Source: an uncultured Prevotella sp. (lineage in GTDB: Bacteria; Bacteroidota; Bacteroidia; Bacteroidales; Bacteroidaceae). Taken from it: 20,891 nt of DNA. Position 1 is the first letter of the stretch. Each line of letters begins with the position of its first letter. The notes under the pieces are model-generated. The model was given only the letters and a program-made list of their open reading frames with translations, did no database searches and was not told the DNA's origin. Of this stretch, positions 16,021 to 20,891 are shown in pieces. The stretch spans positions 1 through 20,891 of the forward strand of contig USQD01000006.1 of assembly GCA_900556795.1 (NCBI GenBank), given 5' to 3'. The position numbers and the translations under genes were made by a program.

Positions 16021-17322
16021 ATGGCAAAAAATTTTGTTGAAGAATTGAAATGGCGTGGTATGCTGGCACAGATTATGCCAGGTACTGAGGAATACCTTAA
16101 CACCCACATGGTGTCTGCCTATCTCGGAACAGACCCTACTGCAGACTCTCTGCACATCGGTCACCTTTGCGGTATCATGATGTTGCGTCACTTGCAGCGT
16201 TGTGGTCACAAACCTTATCTCCTCGTGGGAGGTGCTACAGGTATGATTGGCGACCCTTCTGGCAAGAGCCAGGAGCGTAATCTTCTCGACTCTGAGACTC
16301 TCTATCATAACCAGGAAGCTATCAAGAAGCAGGTTTCTAAGTTCCTCGACTTCGATGGCAATGAGCCTAACAAGGCTGAGTTGGTTAACAACTACGACTG
16401 GATGAAGGACTTCACCTTCCTTGACTTTGCTCGCGTGGTAGGTAAGCACATTACTGTTAACTATATGATGGCGAAGGATAGCGTGCAGAAGCGCTTGAAT
16501 GGTGAGGCTCGTGACGGTTTGTCTTTCACGGAGTTCACCTATCAGTTGCTACAGGGCTACGACTTCCTCTATCAGTATGAGAAGTATGGTGTCCGCCTCC
16601 AGTTGGGTGGTAATGACCAGTGGGGTAACATGACTACCGGTACTGAGTTGATTCACCGTACATTAGGTAACGATGCAGAGTGCTTCTGCCTCACTTGTCC
16701 TTTGATTACCAAGGCAGACGGCAAGAAGTTCGGTAAGACAGAGAGTGGTAACATCTGGTTGGATCGCAACCGCACAACTCCTTATGCTTTCTACCAGTTC
16801 TGGTTGAACGTAAGCGATGATGATGCAGAGAAGTATATCAAGATCTTCACCGACCTTGACAAGGAGACTATTGATGCCCTCGTAGAGGAGCACAAGCAGG
16901 ATCCAGGTCGCCGTGTACTCCAGAAGCGTCTGGCTGAGGAGGTTACCATAATGGTTCATTCTCAGGAGGATTTGGATATGGCTATCGCAGCCAGCAACAT
17001 CCTCTTCGGTAAGGCAACCAAGGAGAATCTGGCACAGCTCGATGAGGCTACATTGAACGATGTATTCGCTAATGTTCCTCACTACGACCTCGACAAGAAC
17101 CTGCTCGGTGGAACTGCTGTAGATCTCTTCAATCAGGAGGGTATGCAGATTTTCCCAAGCAAGAGCGAGATGCGCAAGCTCGTTAAGGGTGGTGGCGTTT
17201 CACTCAACAAGGAGAAACTCAATGCATTCGACCAGGTAATCACTGCTGAAGACCTGATTGACGGCAAGTATCTTTTGGTTCAGAAAGGTAAGAAGAACTA
17301 CTTCTTGATTACCGTTAAGTAA
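16021..17322 (+). CDS. tyrS: Tyrosyl-tRNA synthetase
   Basis: A 433-aa class I aminoacyl-tRNA synthetase that charges tRNA-Tyr. The catalytic domain shows the HIGH motif in ADSLHIGHL, the tyrosine-binding region [24 protein letters not shown], and the KMSKS counterpart KFGKTESGN. The C-terminal S4 RNA-binding domain begins near [19 protein letters not shown]. Codon use (many CTC, CGT and AAG codons) looks like that of highly expressed genes such as bamA in this window. The upstream gap of 63 bases is AT-rich with no T-box or other large leader structure visible. Confidence 0.97.
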   Translation: MAKNFVEELKWRGMLAQIMPGTEEYLNTHMVSAYLGTDPTADSLHIGHLCGIMMLRHLQRCGHKPYLLVGGATGMIGDPSGKSQERNLLDSETLYHNQEAIKKQVSKFLDFDGNEPNKAELVNNYDWMKDFTFLDFARVVGKHITVNYMMAKDSVQKRLNGEARDGLSFTEFTYQLLQGYDFLYQYEKYGVRLQLGGNDQWGNMTTGTELIHRTLGNDAECFCLTCPLITKADGKKFGKTESGNIWLDRNRTTPYAFYQFWLNVSDDDAEKYIKIFTDLDKETIDALVEEHKQDPGRRVLQKRLAEEVTIMVHSQEDLDMAIAASNILFGKATKENLAQLDEATLNDVFANVPHYDLDKNLLGGTAVDLFNQEGMQIFPSKSEMRKLVKGGGVSLNKEKLNAFDQVITAEDLIDGKYLLVQKGKKNYFLITVK

Positions 17323-17343
17323 TCGTTAAAAGTATTGAAAATA

Positions 17344-17375
17344 TTTGGTAGTGGAGAAAAAATCCACTACCTTTG
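17344..17375 (+). promoter_or_regulatory. Promoter of the tRNA-Gln gene
   Basis: TTTG at 17344-17347 and TACCTTTG at 17368-17375, separated by 20 bases, match the complete Bacteroidetes promoter. It is the best two-box match in the window. The start point would be near 17382, just before the tRNA at 17389. The spacer is taken up by a perfect hairpin repeat (17347-17371). Confidence 0.75.
17347..17371. repeat. 9-bp perfect inverted repeat overlapping the tRNA promoter
   Basis: GGTAGTGGA (17347-17355) pairs with TCCACTACC (17363-17371) around a 7-base A-rich loop, and TTTGC follows. It lies 24 bases after the tyrS stop, so it may serve as the tyrS terminator, though the T tail is only three bases. 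Confidence 0.8.
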
Positions 17376-17388
17376 CATTCGATTTGCT

Positions 17389-17459
17389 TGTCCTATGGTG
17401 TAATGGTAGCACTACAGTTTTTGGTTCTGTCAGTGGTGGTTCGAATCCGCCTGGGACAA
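17389..17459 (+). tRNA. tRNA-Gln (anticodon TTG)
   Basis: A 71-base cloverleaf. TGTCCTA pairs with TGGGACA (one G-T pair) in the acceptor stem. The D arm is GTG/CAC around TAATGGTAG. The anticodon arm ACAGT-TTTTGGT-TCTGT shows TTG at positions 34-36 with a T-T mismatch at the top of the stem. The T arm is GGTGG-TTCGAAT-CCGCC. The discriminator base is A. The 3' CCA is not encoded (the next bases are CAA), so it must be added after transcription. It reads CAA and, by wobble, CAG codons. Confidence 0.95.
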
Positions 17460-17467
17460 CAAGTCAT

Positions 17468-17510
17468 AAATAACCCTTCAGGTCTTTGCGGATTTGGAGG
17501 GTTATTTTGT
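17468..17510 (+). terminator. Intrinsic terminator after tRNA-Gln
   Basis: AAATAACCCT (17468-17477) pairs perfectly with AGGGTTATTT (17498-17507). Further weak pairs lie inside, and TGTT follows. It separates the tRNA from the sigma-factor gene. Confidence 0.8.
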
Positions 17511-17543
17511 TATATAAGAGTTTAGTTTAGGTAGAGAAGGTTT

Positions 17544-18065
17544 ATGCAAGAGATAGACTTGATATTTCAGCAGCATTATCGTCCACTATGTCTTTATGCC
17601 ACTCATTATCTGCATGATATCGATGAGGCTGAAGACGTGGTGCAGGATTGTTTTGTGAAATTGATAAGCAGGAGCATCATGCCGGAAAACATCAAGGCTT
17701 TCTTATATACCTCTGTGCGCAATGCCTGCATCGACCGGTTGCGCCGCCAGTCTCCGATAGATACGGAGATTTCTCCTTCTGACTTGAGCGGCACAATCTC
17801 TGATAATCAGGCGCAGGAAAGTTCTTTCCGGGAGGCGGAACTGTGGACGGCTATCGAAAAATTGCCCGAGCGATGTAGGGAAATCTTCCTGATGAGCAAG
17901 CGTGACGGTATGACTTATCGGGAGATAGCCGAAGAACTCAACCTGTCGGAAAAGACCGTGGAGCATCAGATTTCCAAGGCTTTAAAGACCTTGCGAGGCA
18001 AGAAAGAGGATTTTCTTGCAGATTTTTTCTATATTTTACCTTTCATCCATGGGGGTATTCTGTAA
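17544..18065 (+). CDS. ECF RNA polymerase sigma factor, FecI-like (Bacteroidetes)
   Basis: A 173-aa sigma factor of the extracytoplasmic type. Region 2 covers about residues 2-65 (FQQHYRPLCLYATHYLHDIDEAEDVVQDCFVKL, then FLYTSVRNACIDRLRR). A variable acidic/Ser-rich linker follows. Region 4 at about 103-155 (IEKLPERCREIFLMSKRDGMTYREIAEELNLSEKTVEHQISKALKTLRG) is the -35-binding helix-turn-helix. The start has a comparatively good ribosome-binding AGAAGG ahead of the ATG. The receptor gene begins 24 bases after the stop, which points to control of that receptor. The usual FecR-type anti-sigma gene is not between them, so how the sigma factor is held inactive is not evident from this window. Confidence 0.92.
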   Translation: MQEIDLIFQQHYRPLCLYATHYLHDIDEAEDVVQDCFVKLISRSIMPENIKAFLYTSVRNACIDRLRRQSPIDTEISPSDLSGTISDNQAQESSFREAELWTAIEKLPERCREIFLMSKRDGMTYREIAEELNLSEKTVEHQISKALKTLRGKKEDFLADFFYILPFIHGGIL

Positions 18066-18089
18066 TTCTTGCGTTATAGCAATAAAAAA

Positions 18090-18398
18090 ATGAATAAAAG
18101 TACAGTTATGAAAGGTAAAGAGTTTATTTTTGCGCTCTCAATTCTAGCCTTGCCAGCTCCAACGTTGGCAGGCACGCCGAAGATGATGGTGGAAGCCCAG
18201 GCTGCTACCACCATCCGTCAGCAGATGGATTGGCTGCACCGCATCAGGAAAATCAACTTCGTCTATGATTCATCGCTTGATGGGGAATTGAACATCAAGT
18301 ATCATGGACCAGACATCCAGCATCTTTCGGTGAAGAAGGCACTGAAGGTGCTTTTCGGGAAAACTCTATTCTATATAATATCAATGCGAACTATGTGA
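18090..18398 (+). pseudogene. 5' fragment of TonB-dependent receptor: signal peptide and STN domain
   Basis: This frame encodes a signal peptide (MKGKEFIFALSILALPAPTLAG, using the ATG at 18090 or 18108) and an STN domain. The STN domain is the periplasmic signalling piece of transducing TonB receptors: TIRQQMDWLHRIRKINFVYDSSL, then IQHLSVKKALKVLFGK. It then runs into TLFYIISMRTM and a TGA at 18396. The natural continuation of the STN domain (LYNINANYVILKRKP) lies in the next reading frame. Adding one A to the AAAA run at 18360-18363 would join GK to NSILYNINANYVIL without a break. So this is the front of the following receptor gene, separated by a real mutation or an assembly error. The frame is open back to a TTG at 18069. 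Confidence 0.8.
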
Positions 18399-20740
18399 TA
18401 TTGAAGCGAAAACCCATACAACAAATATCTACATCTTACACGAATATTAATCACAAGGTTCAGCAGGTTCAGCGTCGCCACACTCTCAGCGGATACGTCC
18501 GTGACGAGAGTGGCGAATCGCTGATCAATGCCACCATCTATGATCTGACGGATGGCATCGGTACTACATCCAATGAATATGGTTTCTTTTCGCTTACCCT
18601 GCCCGAGGGCGAGCACCAGCTCCGCTTTTCGTATGTGGGTTATGCCGACAAGGTGGAGAAAGTGAATCTCTCGAAAGATATGCATCATAATATGGCGCTC
18701 CGTGTTGATGCTAAATTGCCTGAGGTGGTGGTAGATGGCGATTTGAACTCTCCGCTTCTTACCACGCAAACCGGTAAGCGCTCCTTTTCGAACAAGGATA
18801 TCAAAACCGAGTTCGCCCTGATGTCTTCGCCTGATGTGGTGAAAACCCTGCAGCGCGTGAGTGGAGTGGCAGAAGGACAGGAGTTGGCAAGCGGACTCTA
18901 TGTGCATGGTGGTAATGGTGACGAGAATCTTTATCTGATAGATGGTACTCCGCTTTATGATACGAATCATGCGCTGGGTCTTTTCTCCAGTTTCAATGCC
19001 GATGTGGTGAAGAACGTGGATTTCTACAAGAGTGGCTTTCCTGCACGATATGGTGGAAGATTGTCGTCGGTGGTGGATGTGCGTACAGCCGATGGAAACA
19101 TGAATCAGTTTCATGGTGCCTATCGTATCGGACTGCTTGATGCCAGTGTGCAGTTTGAGGGACCTATCCAGAAAGGCAAGACCTCTTATAATATAGGTAT
19201 GCGCCGTTCCTGGTTGGATCTGCTGTCCCGTCCCTTGACCAAGGCTTTCTCTGAGCCAGACGATAAACTTTCGATAGGTTATTACTTCATGGACTTGAAT
19301 GCCAAGGTAACCCATCGTTTCAACGACCGTTCGAAAATAGACTTGAGTCTCTATCACGGAAAAGACAGTTGGGACGTGAAGGATGATTATGATGAAAGTA
19401 AGGAGGATGGGTATCAACCCAACCAAAGCTATGACAAGGACTTGACGAAGTCGCAGCTGGATTGGGGAAACTTTAATGTTGCACTCAACTGGAACTACCT
19501 GTTCTCTCCGAAGCTCTTTTCAAACATTACAGCGGTGTATTCCCATAATCGTTCCAAGTTGTATTCCTTGGATGATGATCGTTACATCAGCCCATCGGGA
19601 GAGAATGCCACTTCTATCACTCACTTGGAGCATGGTTATACCTCAACGATTTATGATGCGGGCTATCGTCTGGCATTCGATTACCGTCCGAACCCTCGTC
19701 ATCATTTCCGTTTTGGAAGCGACTATACGATGCATCTCTTTCGCCCCCAGACAGCTATGCAATTGGATTATACTGGATATGAGGGAAATGCATCAGCCCA
19801 AGTTGATACCATCCGAATGAATAGTAGTAATCGTCATGTGGCGCATGAGTGGACGGCATACGCAGAGGATGAAATCAATATCAACCGCAACTGGAGTATG
19901 AATGTTGGCTTCAATATGGCCCTTTTTCATATCAGTAATAAGAACTTCTTGAATATCGACCCACGTTTTGCCCTGAAATATCAACTGAGCAATGAGGTGT
20001 CGCTGAAGGCTTCCTTTACTCAGATGACCCAGTATGTGCATAAGGTCTCTAACAGCTACTTGTCCTTGCCTACAGATTATTGGGTACCGACTACCCGAAA
20101 TCTGAAGCCAATGCGTTCTTATCAGTTTGCGGCAGGAATCTATGCCCAGCCCAACCGCCATTGGCTTCTGTCGCTCGAAGGGTATTACAAGTTGTCCAAG
20201 CATCTGCTTCAATACAGCAGTTGGGTAGGCATAGAGCCGCCTGCTGAGCATTGGGATTCGCAAGTGATGGATGGCAAGGGGCTCTTCTATGGCGTTGAGG
20301 CTGATGCCACTTATCGCACCAATCATCTGACCTTGAGTGGTTCTTATACGCTCTCTTGGAACAAGCGAAAGTATGATGACTTCTATCAGGATTGGTATTA
20401 CGACAAGTTTGACAACCGCCATAAGTTGAATCTGTCCTTGCGATATGCGTTTAACAAGAAGGTGAGTTGCTTTGCGGTCTGGAACTATCACACGGGCAAT
20501 CATGCCACGGTGCCAACCCAGTTGGCGGCATTGCCAAGCTTGCCAGATCAAGAAGGCAAGTATTACGGGAATTGGTGGAATTCCGCCTCTTATGTCTATG
20601 CCATCCCCAATAATTTGACGCTTCCAGCTTATCATCGCTTGGACTTGGGATTCGATTTCCGTCATGTCACCAAGCATGGACATGAGCGCATTTGGAATTT
20701 GAGCATCTATAATGCTTATTGCCATCTCAACTCGATGTAC
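18395..20740 (+). CDS. TonB-dependent outer-membrane receptor, frameshifted at the 5' end and truncated at the contig end
   Basis: This is the main part of a receptor that imports a ligand through the outer membrane with TonB energy. After the STN remainder comes a carboxypeptidase-regulatory-like beta-sandwich (HTLSGYVRDESGESLINATIYD to about residue 110). The plug domain follows (SPDVVKTLQRVSGVAEGQELASGLYVHGGNGDENLYLIDGTPLYD...FYKSGFPARYGGRLSSVVDV), then barrel strands rich in aromatic residues. There is no own start codon of quality; 18395 is only a GTG created by the frameshift, and the true start is at 18090. It lacks SusC features and has no SusD partner in view. The genomic sequence stops at 20740, inside the barrel near LNSMY, so the last strands (roughly 50-80 residues by family comparison) are missing. 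The 19 residues and TAA that follow come from adapter. The ligand is unknown. Confidence 0.88.
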
Positions 20741-20798
20741 AGATCGGAAGAGCGTCGTGTAGGGAAAGAGTGTAGATCTCGGTGGTCGCCGTATCATT
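20741..20798 (+). other. Illumina TruSeq universal adapter (artefact)
   Basis: The 58 bases beginning AGATCGGAAGAGCGTCGTGT and ending GCCGTATCATT are, as far as I recall the oligo, the exact reverse complement of the Illumina TruSeq universal (P5) adapter. Translated, they give RSEERRVGKECRSRWSPYH, a known contaminant ending in predicted proteins. Confidence 0.97.
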
Positions 20799-20891
20799 AA
20801 ACAAAAAAAAAAAAAAAAAAAAAAAAACGACAGAAACGTAGCAAAGTAAAACAAGCAAACAAAACATAGCAAAGTATTCCAGTACCATCGA
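20799..20891. other. Post-adapter poly-A and noise (artefact)
   Basis: After the adapter come AAAC, a 25-base A run (20803-20827) and 64 A-rich bases with no coding or structural signal. This is what reads look like when sequencing runs past the end of the adapter. It should not be treated as genome. Confidence 0.85.

Noticed and set aside
18355..18370. Programmed -1 frameshift joining the STN fragment and the receptor
   Set aside because: The zero-frame codons GGG AAA ACT do not make an X XXY YYZ slippery site, and re-pairing of the tRNAs after slipping would be poor. A lost base is simpler.
18371..19426. 351-aa minus-strand open frame opposite the receptor
   Set aside because: It is a shadow of the receptor reading frame: no recognisable domain, His/Ile-rich composition typical of antisense translation.
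20803..20827. 25-base A run as a biological poly-A or simple repeat
   Set aside because: It directly follows a sequencing adapter, so it is read-through signal, not genome.
19793..20872. Long minus-strand open frame of 359 aa at the window end
   Set aside because: It is antisense to the receptor barrel, and its N-terminal part is translated poly-T and adapter (the known IRRPPRSTLFPYTTLFRS artefact).
1..20891. CRISPR array, insertion sequence, toxin-antitoxin or defence cluster
   Set aside because: No regularly spaced repeats, transposase, nuclease or paired small toxin genes were seen. The genes are almost all conserved core functions.

Overview
The window comes from a member of the Bacteroidales, most likely a Prevotella/Segatella-type gut or oral bacterium. 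This rests on gene content (DUF6089, DUF4271, OmpH clusters, FecI-type sigma with an STN TonB receptor), on Bacteroidetes-style promoters (-7 box TAnnTTTG at six places), on A-rich leaders instead of strong Shine-Dalgarno sites, and on the gene order uppS-bamA-ompH and metK-DUF4271-hemD-rnpA-yidD-tyrS. I name the genus by overall resemblance, not by a database search.

Layout. (1) 75-9833, plus strand: an envelope and housekeeping run. A beta-propeller lipoprotein and a DUF6089 barrel protein lead into uppS, bamA, three consecutive OmpH/Skp-like chaperone genes, murI, rbfA and a LolC/E-type permease. The theme is cell-envelope building: lipid carrier (UppS), D-glutamate for peptidoglycan (MurI), outer-membrane protein insertion (BamA) and its periplasmic chaperones (OmpH). 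(2) 9834-10961, minus strand: aroQ and a SAM-dependent O-methyltransferase, separated from region 1 by a very long bidirectional terminator hairpin. (3) 11096-12064: xerD with its own promoter and a strong terminator. (4) 12158-17322: metK, a DUF4271 membrane protein, a HemD-like protein, rnpA, yidD and tyrS, closely spaced. (5) 17389-17459: tRNA-Gln(TTG) with promoter and terminator. (6) 17544-20740: a FecI-like ECF sigma factor followed directly by an STN-containing TonB-dependent receptor. The receptor is split by an apparent one-base frameshift and cut off by the contig end.

The last 151 bases are not genomic: 20741-20798 is the Illumina TruSeq universal adapter in reverse complement, followed by a 25-base A run and A-rich noise. 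The apparent C-terminus and stop codon of the receptor are therefore artefacts.

I do not see a new multi-gene system here. Most of the window is conserved core genome. The items most worth a second look are the adapter-terminated contig, the receptor frameshift, the sigma/receptor pair without an anti-sigma gene, the 20-bp palindrome in the ompH leader, the hairpin inside the tRNA promoter, the hairpin inside the DUF4271 gene, the HemD-like gene in a lineage usually unable to make haem, and the tyrosine-rich insertion in BamA.
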